A DNA stretch of 43,627 nucleotides, taken from assembly GCA_964583825.1 (NCBI GenBank), contig CAZOXM010000041.1, positions 1 to 43,627 of the forward strand, given 5' to 3'. Shown here piece after piece: positions 1-8,885 of this stretch. The stretch comes from GCA-1730015 sp964583825 (GTDB lineage Bacteria; Pseudomonadota; Gammaproteobacteria; Granulosicoccales; Granulosicoccaceae). The position numbers and the translations under genes were made by a program. Below the pieces are notes generated by a model. It did no database searches, was not told where the DNA came from, and was given only the letters and a program-made list of their open reading frames with translations. Positions within the stretch are counted from its first letter, which is position 1. The number at the start of each line of letters is the position of its first letter.

Positions 1-24
1 GCGCAGTTCGCTGGGAATGGTCAT
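1..24 (-). CDS. Possible 5' end of a truncated minus-strand gene
   Basis: An ATG at 24-22 on the minus strand opens a frame of eight codons (MTIPSELR) that runs off the window. Upstream there is an AAAGGG stretch that could serve as a weak ribosome binding site. The peptide resembles the beginnings of some glycine cleavage H proteins, but eight residues cannot establish this. The 243 bases between it and the GGDEF/EAL gene contain no other convincing gene. Confidence 0.25.
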
Positions 25-267
25 CCCTTTTCAAGAGCTGCAACGCAGTTGCAGGGCAAATGACAGGCTCCCGCAGGGGCGGCTGACTAAAGTGTGCACC
101 TCTGTTTGAACGAGTACCTCGATAGGTACTGAAGGAGATATTTTTCAGATATATGAAGCACTTTAGTCAGTCGACTCATGTGACTACACTGTTTGTTCCA
201 GTACACTAGCATAGTCGCGGAGCTTTCCGCACACACCAGCAATCAGTTTATGTAACGAGCAGCTCGC

Positions 268-3018
268 TTAGTAATCAATTAGCTCCGGCTTACCTATCTG
301 ATATCCCTGCGCGAGATCGACTCCCATCTCGCGCAGCTTCTCCAGCACTTCATCGCTTTCCACAAACTCCGCGATTGTTTTTTTACCGAGCACCTGACCT
401 ATCTCATTGATGGCCTTGACCATCGCGAAATCAACAGACTCCTGCAGTATATTGCGAATGTACTTCCCGTCGATCTTAAGGTAACTGACCGGCAGATTTT
501 TAAGGTAGGCAAACGAAGACAGGCCGCTACCAAAATCATCGAGTGCAAACTGGCAACCTGTTTCACTGACCCGGGTCATAAACCGGGTTGCCGCTGAAAG
601 ATTGGCAATCACCGCGGTCTCTGCGATTTCGAAACACAAAATAGATACATCGAACTTCGCAGCATTCAGGGACTTTATCAGGAAGGTGGTAAACTCTTCA
701 TCGGCAAACGAGCGTGCATGTAAGTTTATCGAACACAACTGCATGGAGTCCGTCACGTGTGGTTGCCCTTCGAGCCAGTCGAATGCACGCTCGACGACAG
801 CCCTGTCCAGCTTCACCGTAAGGCCATAACGATCAGCCGCCGGCATAAATACCCCCGGACTAATCAGCTGGCTTTGCTCTATGATTCGCATCAACAACTC
901 GATACGGTTCGACTGTGGCTGATAAGTCGCAAGCGAATAGATCTTTTGCATGCAAAGCCGCACTCGTTTTTCTTCGATTGCGCTGGTGATTCTATCCACC
1001 CAGGAGGCAGCACTGCCCTGTGCTTCAGATACCGGATTGTTATCCTGATAAACGGCAACGCGATTTCTACCGAGATTTTTCGCCTCATAGCAGGCGGAGT
1101 CGGCAGCCCGAAACAGCGCGGGGCGATCCTCCCACCGTTCATCGATGATAACCACACCAATACTGGCACCTATGGTAAATCGATTGCCTTCCCACAAAAA
1201 CTGAAAGCTCTCGACCTCAGCGCGAAGCTGATTGGCAAGGCGCATCACTTCGTTGACACCAACGTCGTACACCAGTACTGCAAACTCATCTCCACCGAGT
1301 CTTGCGAGCACATCACTCTTGCGCACAAGACTTGTAAACAAACTCGACAACTGTCGCAACAGCTCGTCACCCGCAAGGTGTCCGCAGGTATCGTTCACAA
1401 CTTTAAAATTATCCAGATCAAGAAAGCACAACGCGTGAGACTGACGATTGTCCCTGGCAGCGGCAATGGCGTCATCACAACGCTGCTCGAACTCCCGCCG
1501 ATTGACCAGCCCTGTCAATGAATCATGACTCGCATGGAAGGCCATCGTGCTGGCACTCTCATAAGCATCGGTCACATCGCTACCGATGCCACGATAGGCA
1601 ATAAATCGACCCTGCTCGTCGAACGCCGGTACACCGGATAACCTTACCACCCGCTTGATACCAGAACGGTGTCTCCACTTTAATTCACGATCCCGGAAAG
1701 GCCGTTTATTGCGAATATCAACAGAGAGTACACTCCAGTCCGCCAAATCTTCAGAATCGACATAGCGCTCGATAATTACCGCAAGCGGAACGCCGAGCAC
1801 CTCTGCACTGTGAATCCCAAGCAGCGGCTCAAGGTCAACAGAAAGCATCGTCATCTTCAGCGCTTCATCCATCTCCCATTGAAAATCGCCGCCGGCAGAA
1901 GTGAAGTCCTTATACTTTTCAAGCTCGGTCAACACACCGTTGAAACGTTGTTGCTGTTGCGGATCGTGCTGCAGTAACAAAAGAAACGCACTGCGTCCCT
2001 GCCAGCTCGTCGCACTGACAGAAACTGAATAGACGCGCCCCGCTATTGTCACTGAATACAGGAGCGGAAACTCGTTTACCCGCTGATGTCGCAGCAAGGC
2101 ATCGATTTCAACCTTCTCCCGATCAGTAAACCATTCGGAAATATTAGGAGTGGATGTTGGCTCGTTACCTTCGATACCGATGAGGTCTGCATCTCGCAGC
2201 AGAGCCCCGGCGTCCGGGTTCACGTACATCGTGTCCCAGGTGTTGTCGCACACCAAGACCGGAAACGAAATTGACCTGAACAGTGACGACTCAATTTCGC
2301 TCTCGGGTGTCGCTTCAATGGGCAGCAGCATCTCCGCTGAGCGGTCACGTCTGGCACCGGTACGCTTCTCTACGAACGGATTGTTGTTTTTCAGTGCAAA
2401 GCAAAAAACTGCCTGTAGCACATCACCCGACCAGTGAATGGGATATCGGTGCAGGTAGAGTTCTCCGTCGGTGCCCGACGCCGTGTCAGCGGGTGTGAGA
2501 CTGATCCAGCGTTCGATTTGCTGCCGCTGGCCGTCAGACAACTGCGACCAGCGACGGTTCTGGAACACCACCCCGTTGCGCCGTCGGATTTGCAAGGCAA
2601 ACGGTGAACGACCAATCAGCGTGCGATAGCTCTGATCGCGCTCCAGCAGCCTTTCATAATCAGCGGTCAGCTCATCAAGATTCAGGACATTGATTTCCAA
2701 CCCGGTTATTTGCCCGTCATCCGAGACAACCGGACTTCGAACCACCAGTTCACCATGTTCTGCAGAGTCGTGCCGGGAAAGCTTGCCGGTTGCAACGTCC
2801 GGAATGCCGGTGTCGATGACTTTTCTTTCCAGCGCCTGATAAACCGCAGCGATTTGCGTGGGCAGCAAATCAAAGTCTGATTTTCCCGAAAGCTCGGAAG
2901 CACCGCCCAGCCCGACAAGTTTGGCAAAACTGTCAGTGCCTGCCCGGTACTTCAAATCGAGATCTTTCAGCGCAGCGTTGCGTTTGCGTGCCGCGCGTTC
3001 GTTTTGTGCTGCTGCCAT
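268..3018 (-). CDS. PAS-GGDEF-EAL cyclic-di-GMP signalling protein
   Basis: Predicted bifunctional enzyme that makes and/or degrades the second messenger cyclic-di-GMP (916 aa). The N-terminal half has PAS-like segments; the clearest runs from about residue 375 to 490 and ends in a PAC-like stretch before the cyclase. The GGDEF motif is intact at residues 575-579, and an RKSD inhibitory site lies five residues before it, so feedback inhibition by cyclic-di-GMP is plausible. In the EAL domain the signature reads ELL (about residue 707), but the glutamate is kept, as are the DDFGSG motif near residue 828 and the AEFVE and QGY motifs. Phosphodiesterase activity therefore remains possible. No transmembrane segment is obvious, so it is probably cytosolic. 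The frame extends to a TTG at 3054, but the ATG at 3018 has an upstream AGGTGA and is preferred. Confidence 0.93.
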   Translation of the reverse strand: MAAAQNERAARKRNAALKDLDLKYRAGTDSFAKLVGLGGASELSGKSDFDLLPTQIAAVYQALERKVIDTGIPDVATGKLSRHDSAEHGELVVRSPVVSDDGQITGLEINVLNLDELTADYERLLERDQSYRTLIGRSPFALQIRRRNGVVFQNRRWSQLSDGQRQQIERWISLTPADTASGTDGELYLHRYPIHWSGDVLQAVFCFALKNNNPFVEKRTGARRDRSAEMLLPIEATPESEIESSLFRSISFPVLVCDNTWDTMYVNPDAGALLRDADLIGIEGNEPTSTPNISEWFTDREKVEIDALLRHQRVNEFPLLYSVTIAGRVYSVSVSATSWQGRSAFLLLLQHDPQQQQRFNGVLTELEKYKDFTSAGGDFQWEMDEALKMTMLSVDLEPLLGIHSAEVLGVPLAVIIERYVDSEDLADWSVLSVDIRNKRPFRDRELKWRHRSGIKRVVRLSGVPAFDEQGRFIAYRGIGSDVTDAYESASTMAFHASHDSLTGLVNRREFEQRCDDAIAAARDNRQSHALCFLDLDNFKVVNDTCGHLAGDELLRQLSSLFTSLVRKSDVLARLGGDEFAVLVYDVGVNEVMRLANQLRAEVESFQFLWEGNRFTIGASIGVVIIDERWEDRPALFRAADSACYEAKNLGRNRVAVYQDNNPVSEAQGSAASWVDRITSAIEEKRVRLCMQKIYSLATYQPQSNRIELLMRIIEQSQLISPGVFMPAADRYGLTVKLDRAVVERAFDWLEGQPHVTDSMQLCSINLHARSFADEEFTTFLIKSLNAAKFDVSILCFEIAETAVIANLSAATRFMTRVSETGCQFALDDFGSGLSSFAYLKNLPVSYLKIDGKYIRNILQESVDFAMVKAINEIGQVLGKKTIAEFVESDEVLEKLREMGVDLAQGYQIGKPELIDY

Positions 3019-3444
3019 AACAACAATTGAATCACCTGATGAAATTTTTGGCAAAACAGCAAGGCGCGATTCCTGGAATCGTGCGTGCGATTATGTCAGC
3101 GAGTTGTCGGGGAAATGTGATCCGTTCCGCGCTGCCGCATCGGCGTTTTGACGCGGCGCACTGTGCCACAATTGCGGACTGAAGTCCGTGTGCCCGTTCT
3201 TATAAAATAGCGGAAGGGTCGCCTCAGCCGGCGACGGCAGGCGGGGCATAAACGGGTACGTTGGCGCTATTGCGACCGGAACGTAAAAAGTGTGCTATCG
3301 GGATCCAGCACGGCCGGGGAAAATGCCACAGCGGGCGTTTTCACAGTTTAGAGACAAGCGGTCAATGTTTCGCTGCGGGTAATGCCTGAAAAGTACAACG
3401 CAACAACTCGATCGCCGCGGTACAGGGGTCTGCCGCCCGTAGAA
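3019..3444. other. Intergenic stretch, no gene seen
   Basis: These 426 bases separate two minus-strand genes and should hold the promoter and leader of the GGDEF/EAL gene. A small hairpin (CGGACT ... AGTCCG) lies near 3176-3189 and an AT-rich TTATAAAATA at about 3200. Neither could be matched to a convincing -35/-10 pair. I looked for a cyclic-di-GMP (GEMM) riboswitch pattern and did not find one. Confidence 0.5.
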
Positions 3445-3897
3445 CTAAGGCGTCCAGCTGTCCACGGCGCGCTCTATTCGATCCAGCCCGTCAAACAACA
3501 TGCTCTTCTGCTCGTCGGACAGCGCCGCAAGCAACTCGGCATTACGCTGCTCCATCATGATATCCACCTGCTGATGGACCTCTCGCCCTTTTTCGGTTAG
3601 GCTCATGCGGACGTTGCGCGTCTTTGTAGTACCAGCCTCACTCACCACCAGCTCATTTGCCAGCATGTTTTTGACCGTGCGACTGATTTGACCTTTGTCC
3701 ATACCAATCTGGTTTCTGATGTCCGCCTGGCTCAGCGAACCGGCGCTGGCGAGCAACGCCATGATCCGCCACTCCGGCAGGCGCAGGTTGGCAAGTTTTT
3801 GCACAGCCTGCCCGATCTGGCGACTCATTTTCACGTTGACCACATTCAGCTTGACGCTGATCGAGGGGTGACTAATTGACTCATCAACTGCCATCAT
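3445..3897 (-). CDS. MarR-family transcriptional regulator
   Basis: Winged-helix DNA-binding protein of about 150 aa, typical MarR length. The central part holds the wHTH: a helix with SLSQADIRNQIG, the recognition helix region MDKGQISRTVKNML, and a wing with KTRNVRMSLTEKGREV, the standard MarR layout. These proteins bind as dimers to palindromic operators and usually repress nearby genes until a small aromatic or other ligand binds. The frame is open to 3972, but the adjacent ATG codons at 3897 and 3894 give the normal family N-terminus. It is followed downstream by the cyclic-di-GMP gene (426 bases away) and lies 222 bases after the SDR gene. Target genes cannot be told from the sequence. 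Confidence 0.88.
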   Translation of the reverse strand: MMAVDESISHPSISVKLNVVNVKMSRQIGQAVQKLANLRLPEWRIMALLASAGSLSQADIRNQIGMDKGQISRTVKNMLANELVVSEAGTTKTRNVRMSLTEKGREVHQQVDIMMEQRNAELLAALSDEQKSMLFDGLDRIERAVDSWTP

Positions 3898-4119
3898 TAT
3901 GGCCCTGTTTTGGTTCCGGGGATAGTAAAAACTCAACTCCTTCAGCAGCTTGCGTGCATACGCAGGATGCACGACCAGCCAACTGCTATTACGATAATTT
4001 ACGTTTTCTGCTTAATTTCGGTTCATCAAATAGCTGGAGTTTTCAATTTGACACAAAATCGTCCACGTTCGTTCACTGATAAATCACCATCACAGGCGAA
4101 AGCTCGCCCTGGGACTCAC

Positions 4120-4863
4120 CTATCTGCCGCCGCTCACATCAATGATTGAGCCGGTACAGTAGGAGGCGTCGTCCGAGGCCAGCCATAAAATCGCCGAGGC
4201 AATTTCTATCGCATCACCACCACGTTTCATCGGAATTGCGTGTCGAACCCGATCGACTCTGCCGGGATCACCACCGCTGGCGTGGATATCAGTGTAGATA
4301 ATGCCGGGGCGCACGGCGTTCACGCGGATGCCCTGTTCAGCAACTTCCTTTGCGAGTCCCACTGTCATGGTGTCAATAGCGCCCTTACTGGCCGCATAGT
4401 CAATGTACTCCCCGGCAGACCCCAGCTTCGCGGCTACCGACGACACATTTACAATACTGCCACCGGCACCACCATGCGCAGTGGACATACACTTCACCGC
4501 CTCACGCGCACAGTAAAACGCGCCAAATACGTTCAATTCGAACACACGCCTCAGCCGCTCTGCACTGATTGTACTGATTGGTCCCGACTCAAGAATCCCT
4601 GCATTATTTACCAGCACAGCAGGTGCCCCAAGCGCTTCACAACAAACACCGAACAGTCGAATCACCTCTGCTTCCGAGGCGACATCGGCCTTTACAGCTA
4701 TCGCCCGACCACCGCCGCCGGTTATTTGTTCCACCACGCAATCTGCCGCCGACTGATCGCGGTGATAGTTCACACAGACCGCATACCCGCGGGCAGCGGC
4801 GGCCACCGCGGTGGCTGCACCAATCCCTCGACTGGCACCGGTGACAATGATCACATCTGCCAT
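4120..4863 (-). CDS. Short-chain dehydrogenase/reductase (SDR)
   Basis: NAD(P)-dependent oxidoreductase of the classical SDR family, 247 aa. It shows the N-terminal dinucleotide motif TGASRGIG, the NNAG motif, the catalytic Ser in NVSSVAAKLG followed by YAASK, and a NAVRPG segment after the active site. The start at 4863 is chosen because GGAGAC sits just upstream and the protein then begins MADVIIVTGAS, as is usual. It starts 14 bases after the stop of the fused acyl-CoA mutase gene, so the two form an operon. The substrate is unknown; a 3-hydroxyacyl-CoA or beta-hydroxy acid in the same catabolic route is a reasonable guess from context only. Confidence 0.92.
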   Translation of the reverse strand: MADVIIVTGASRGIGAATAVAAAARGYAVCVNYHRDQSAADCVVEQITGGGGRAIAVKADVASEAEVIRLFGVCCEALGAPAVLVNNAGILESGPISTISAERLRRVFELNVFGAFYCAREAVKCMSTAHGGAGGSIVNVSSVAAKLGSAGEYIDYAASKGAIDTMTVGLAKEVAEQGIRVNAVRPGIIYTDIHASGGDPGRVDRVRHAIPMKRGGDAIEIASAILWLASDDASYCTGSIIDVSGGR

Positions 4864-4876
4864 AACTGTCTCCGAG

Positions 4877-7800
4877 CTACATGTTTCTGCGGTACTTTCC
4901 ACCCACCTCGAACAACGCATCGGTGATTTGCCCGAGAGAACAGAATTGCACTGCATTCACGAGTTCTGAAAACACATTCTGATCACTTATCGCCGCCTGC
5001 CTGATCCTGTCGAGCGCAGCTTGCGCCTGCGCTTCGTGGCGCGACTGAAAATCACGCAGTCGTGAGATCTGGGAGCGTTTTTCATCTTCGGTGGAGCGGG
5101 CCAGTTCCACGCCTTGCTCGACCTCTTCCCGCTCCGGATTCAGAAAGGTATTGACACCGATTATCGGCAGAGAGCCATCGTGCTTTTTATGTTCATAAAG
5201 CATCGATTCTTCCTGAATTTTGCCACGCTGGTAGCCCGTTTCCATCGCACCCAGCACACCGCCTCGCTCTGAGATTCGCTCAAACTCAAGCAACACGGCT
5301 TCTTCGACCAGATCAGTCAGCTCATCGATAACAAAACTGCCCTGATTAGGGTTTTCGTTTTTCGCGAGCCCCCATTCGCGATTGATGACCAACTGAATTG
5401 CTATCGCCCTTCGCACCGATTCTTCGGTGGGTGTGGTGATCGCTTCATCGTAGGCGTTGGTATGCAATGAATTGCAGTTGTCATAAACCGCGATCAGCGC
5501 CTGCAGCGTGGTGCGGATATCATTGAAGGCCATTTCCTGCGCATGCAGGGAACGACCGGAAGTTTGAATGTGATATTTAAGCTTTTGGCTGCGCTCGTTA
5601 GCGCCATATCGATCGCGCATGGTAACCGCCCAGATGCGCCGGGCCACACGCCCCATGACGGTATACTCCGGATCCATACCATTGCTGAAAAAGTAGGACA
5701 GGTTAGGTGCGAAGTCGTCAACGTGCATGCCACGGGCCAGGTAGGATTCTACATAAGTGAATCCGTTTGCCAGCGTAAACGCCAGCTGACTGATCGGGTT
5801 AGCACCCGCCTCGGCAATGTGGTAACCGGAAATCGATACCGAGTAAAAGTTCCGCACATTGTTCTCAACAAAGTACTCCTGAATATCCCCCATTAGCTTC
5901 AGACTGAACTCGGTGGAAAATATACAGGTGTTCTGACCCTGATCCTCTTTTAGTATATCTGCCTGTACGGTGCCCCTGACATTCGCAAGCGTCCACTTGC
6001 GAATGTCCGCCAGTTCCTGCTCATCAGGCTCACGACTATTCTCTTCGATAAATCGATCGCGCTGCTGTTGGAAAGCGGTATTAAAGTAAAACGCCAGAAT
6101 CGTCGGCGCCGGACCATTAATTGTCATGGAAACCGATGTGCTTGGACTGCAAAGGTCAAACCCGTCATACAATGCATGCATATCTTCAAGAGTGGCTATT
6201 GAGACGCCGGAGTTACCCACCTTGCCATAAATATCGGGGCGTTCATCCGGATCGTTTCCATAGAGAGTCACGGAGTCAAACGCCGTCGACAGACGCTTTG
6301 CTGAAGCGTGTTCCGACAATGCCTTAAATCGCCGATTAGTCCGAAACGGATCACCCTCACCTGCGAACATTCGAGTCGGGTCTTCACCCTCTCTCTTAAA
6401 GGGGAAGACACCTGCGGTATAGGGAAAGTAACCCGGGAGATTCTCGCGCAACAACCAATAGAGTAAATCACCCCGGTCGGAAAACTTCGGCAGCGATACC
6501 TTGCGAATAACACTGCCACTGAGCGTCTCGTGTTGTAACGCTGTGGTGATTGTTTTGTCCCGTACAGAGACTGAAAAAGACTCACCACTGTAGCTTTCCA
6601 CCACGCCGGGCCAGTCTTTAAGTAATGCGGAAGACACGGAATCGAGCATTTGATTCTGTTCACTGACAAGCTTACTGACAGCGGTTTCGTTCAGCTCGAT
6701 ACCGGCTTTGGACATAAGTTGCCGTGCACTTTCAATGTGCTGTACGTGGCGCGCAGCCTGTGCCTGCTGTGAGGCGCGTTCATGATAAGCGCGGACACCT
6801 TCTGCAATTTCCGCGAGATAACGCACGCGCTTTGCCGGCAGGAGCACACTGTCGTCGGTTGAATATCGCGTCGATACAATCGCCAGCCCGTCGCCGTCCA
6901 GACGCGCGCCTTTCGCATTTAGCTGCGACTTCAGCGCCTGGTAAACCGCGGTCACGCCGTCATCATTGAACCTTGCTGCCATGGTACCGAACACCGGCAT
7001 CATCTCGGGTGCCTGATCGAATGATTCGCGATTGCGCTGCACCTGCTTGGCAACATCCCGCAGTGCATCGGCCGCGCCTTTGCGATCAAACTTGTTAATA
7101 GCCACGATATCTGCAAAGTCGAGCATATCAATCTTCTCAAGCTGACTCGCTGCACCGAATTCCGGCGTCATCACATACATTGACACATCGCAGAAAGGCA
7201 CGATGCCCGCATCACCCTGACCGATTCCGGGTGTTTCAACGATAATTAAATCAAATCCTCCAAGTCGGGTTGCAGCCAGCATGTCGCCGAGTTGCGATGG
7301 CACATCAGCGCCGGCATCTCTGGTTGCGATAGAGCGCATAAAAATATTGGGATGGTCAATCGCATTCATGCGAATACGGTCACCTAACAGTGCCCCACCG
7401 GTTTTTCTGCGCGTCGGGTCGATGGCCAGAATAGCGATACTCAATGCATCGCGATGATCCAGTCTGAATCTTCTGATCACTTCGTCAGTCAGTGAAGACT
7501 TACCAGAACCACCGGTGCCGGTGATGCCGAGCACGGGCACCGATTGCACCTGTGCCGATGCGCTTAAAAGAGCCTCTCTGGCATTGGCCGGATAAGTCTC
7601 GTTTTCAAGTGCCGTCAACACCGACGACAAGTGACGGAACTGATTGTCGCGAAGCGCGTTAAGACGCTCAGGTGCATACCGGCCCGGGTCAAACGCACAG
7701 CGCTTGACCATGTCGTCGATCATGCCTTGCAATCCCATGGCCTGTCCGTCCTGGGGCGAGTAAATGCGCGCCACGCCGTGAGACTGCAACTCGGCTATTT

Positions 7801-8149
7801 CATCGGTGACAATCACGCCGCCACCACCGCCGAACACCTTTATGTGGTCGCTTCCCAGTTCGCGCAGCATATCTACCATGTACTTAAAGTACTCGACATG
7901 CCCACCCTGATACGAGCTGATCGCAATGCCCTGCACGTCTTCATGAATGGCGGCTGTGACGATTTCCGCCACTGAACGATTGTGGCCGAGGTGAATCACC
8001 TCAACCCCGGAAGCCTGCAACATCCGTCGCATGATGTTGATCGATGCATCGTGTCCATCGAACAGGCTCGCTGCAGTCACAAAGCGGATGGGCTGGTGAT
8101 CAGCCGTTTGCTGGTGCAGTTGAACCACCTCGTTGGCTGGCAGGGACAT
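4877..8149 (-). CDS. icmF: Fused isobutyryl-CoA mutase (B12-dependent, IcmF type)
   Basis: Adenosylcobalamin-dependent acyl-CoA mutase that interconverts isobutyryl-CoA and n-butyryl-CoA (1090 aa). Domain order is the IcmF signature: an N-terminal B12-binding domain (SLFDGHD, cobalt-ligand His33, and a GGGGG loop near residue 108), a MeaB-like G-protein chaperone domain with P-loop GITGTGGSGKSS (about 208-219), then the mutase barrel with YFPYTAGVFPFKR (about 575) and TSGRSLHAQE. The phenylalanine in AGVFPFKR fits the isobutyryl rather than methylmalonyl type; I did not verify the second specificity position. Known IcmF proteins are about 1090 residues. The start at 8149 has GGAGAGAG upstream; the frame stays open to 8167. 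It is expressed from the palindromic promoter region at 8239-8278, followed by the SDR gene. Confidence 0.95.
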   Translation of the reverse strand: MSLPANEVVQLHQQTADHQPIRFVTAASLFDGHDASINIMRRMLQASGVEVIHLGHNRSVAEIVTAAIHEDVQGIAISSYQGGHVEYFKYMVDMLRELGSDHIKVFGGGGGVIVTDEIAELQSHGVARIYSPQDGQAMGLQGMIDDMVKRCAFDPGRYAPERLNALRDNQFRHLSSVLTALENETYPANAREALLSASAQVQSVPVLGITGTGGSGKSSLTDEVIRRFRLDHRDALSIAILAIDPTRRKTGGALLGDRIRMNAIDHPNIFMRSIATRDAGADVPSQLGDMLAATRLGGFDLIIVETPGIGQGDAGIVPFCDVSMYVMTPEFGAASQLEKIDMLDFADIVAINKFDRKGAADALRDVAKQVQRNRESFDQAPEMMPVFGTMAARFNDDGVTAVYQALKSQLNAKGARLDGDGLAIVSTRYSTDDSVLLPAKRVRYLAEIAEGVRAYHERASQQAQAARHVQHIESARQLMSKAGIELNETAVSKLVSEQNQMLDSVSSALLKDWPGVVESYSGESFSVSVRDKTITTALQHETLSGSVIRKVSLPKFSDRGDLLYWLLRENLPGYFPYTAGVFPFKREGEDPTRMFAGEGDPFRTNRRFKALSEHASAKRLSTAFDSVTLYGNDPDERPDIYGKVGNSGVSIATLEDMHALYDGFDLCSPSTSVSMTINGPAPTILAFYFNTAFQQQRDRFIEENSREPDEQELADIRKWTLANVRGTVQADILKEDQGQNTCIFSTEFSLKLMGDIQEYFVENNVRNFYSVSISGYHIAEAGANPISQLAFTLANGFTYVESYLARGMHVDDFAPNLSYFFSNGMDPEYTVMGRVARRIWAVTMRDRYGANERSQKLKYHIQTSGRSLHAQEMAFNDIRTTLQALIAVYDNCNSLHTNAYDEAITTPTEESVRRAIAIQLVINREWGLAKNENPNQGSFVIDELTDLVEEAVLLEFERISERGGVLGAMETGYQRGKIQEESMLYEHKKHDGSLPIIGVNTFLNPEREEVEQGVELARSTEDEKRSQISRLRDFQSRHEAQAQAALDRIRQAAISDQNVFSELVNAVQFCSLGQITDALFEVGGKYRRNM

Positions 8150-8238
8150 CGGCTCTCTCCAAAACAAACAACAGTGCAGGGCAAAACCTCGGCAGCGAGA
8201 TCATCGCAGCAGTGCGGTGTCGCCGGCGGGTGAAGCAA

Positions 8239-8278
8239 CCCAGTATATTGACGTTAACGTAAACGTCAATATACTGGG
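8239..8278. promoter_or_regulatory. 40-bp palindrome with two mirror-image overlapping promoters
   Basis: Two perfect 17-base arms (CCCAGTATATTGACGTT and its complement) flank a 6-base centre AACGTA. On the plus strand TTGACG (8248-8253), a 16-base spacer and TATACT (8270-8275) form a near-consensus sigma-70 promoter for the MerR gene. By symmetry the same hexamers occur on the minus strand (-35 at 8269-8264, -10 at 8247-8242) facing icmF. The ACGT-centred inner part resembles operators of LiuR-type MerR regulators. A dimer on the centre would cover both spacers and both -35 boxes, so joint control of both arms is expected (inference). Confidence 0.85.
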
Positions 8279-8323
8279 ACAGTGCCGCGAATACTGCGGC
8301 CGTTAGGTTTTTGACGGCTGACT

Positions 8324-8728
8324 ATGCAAGAAACTTACACAATCTCAGAGCTTGGCAAAGAGTTCGGAATCACCACCCGTGCCATCCGTTTTTATGAAGA
8401 CAAACAGTTGCTCAGTCCGATTCGTAACGGCAATCGGCGCGTTTACACCCGCTCGGATCGCACGCGACTTAAACTGCTGTTGCGCGGCAAGCGACTTGGC
8501 TGGCCACTCGACGAAATCCGGGACGTGCTCAATATGTACGATGCCGGACACGCAGGCGAACTGCAGCAGCTGGAATACACTTGTCAGAAAATAGCGCTAA
8601 GCCGCAAGCAACTCGAACAACAAAAGCAGGATATCGACGCCTCTCTCACCGACCTCGCCACCATAGAGCAACGCTGCCGGGAGCGCATCAGATCGATCAG
8701 CACTGACCGCGGCGAAAACGCCGCCTGA
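8324..8728 (+). CDS. MerR-family regulator, LiuR-like
   Basis: DNA-binding regulator of 134 aa. The N-terminus is a MerR winged helix-turn-helix (YTISELGKEFGITTRAIRFYEDKQLLSP, residues about 5-32, followed by the wing with RRVYTRSDRTRLKLL). The C-terminal part from about residue 80 is a long coiled coil for dimerisation. There is no cysteine-rich metal or redox site, which fits the group that senses acyl-CoA intermediates (LiuR-like) rather than metals. It lies between icmF and the thiolase/acyl-CoA dehydrogenase genes, 45 bases after the palindromic control site, so it probably regulates itself and both arms. The ligand is not known; isobutyryl- or another branched acyl-CoA is my inference. 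Confidence 0.9.
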   Translation: MQETYTISELGKEFGITTRAIRFYEDKQLLSPIRNGNRRVYTRSDRTRLKLLLRGKRLGWPLDEIRDVLNMYDAGHAGELQQLEYTCQKIALSRKQLEQQKQDIDASLTDLATIEQRCRERIRSISTDRGENAA

Positions 8729-8885
8729 ATATCGCCCTGTGAGGCAACCGGGCGAACAGTCCGCCCTACCCGGGTCGCGACCCGGAAATCAGAAAACCGG
8801 CGGCAGCCAGGATGCACCACAAATGGCACACAAACACATATACCAGTCACCTATGCAAGTAACCTACATCAGGAGCCAATAACCG

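Noticed and set aside
25..267. Possible glycine riboswitch before the partial gene at the window start
   Set aside because: GGGCAAATGACAGGC and GCAGGGGC look vaguely similar to aptamer pieces but are in the wrong order and on the wrong strand.
757..1521. A 254-codon plus-strand frame
   Set aside because: It is antisense to the conserved GGDEF and EAL domains, has no recognisable domain and no suitable ribosome binding site.
4240..4926. A 228-codon plus-strand frame
   Set aside because: It is entirely antisense to the SDR gene, whose motifs are clear, and its product has an odd His/Thr/Arg-rich composition.
8770..8785. Perfect 16-bp palindrome CCGGGTCGCGACCCGG between the MerR and thiolase genes
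   Set aside because: No T tract follows and the ACGT-type operator core is absent, so I could not decide between a chance GC-rich palindrome and a weak pause site.
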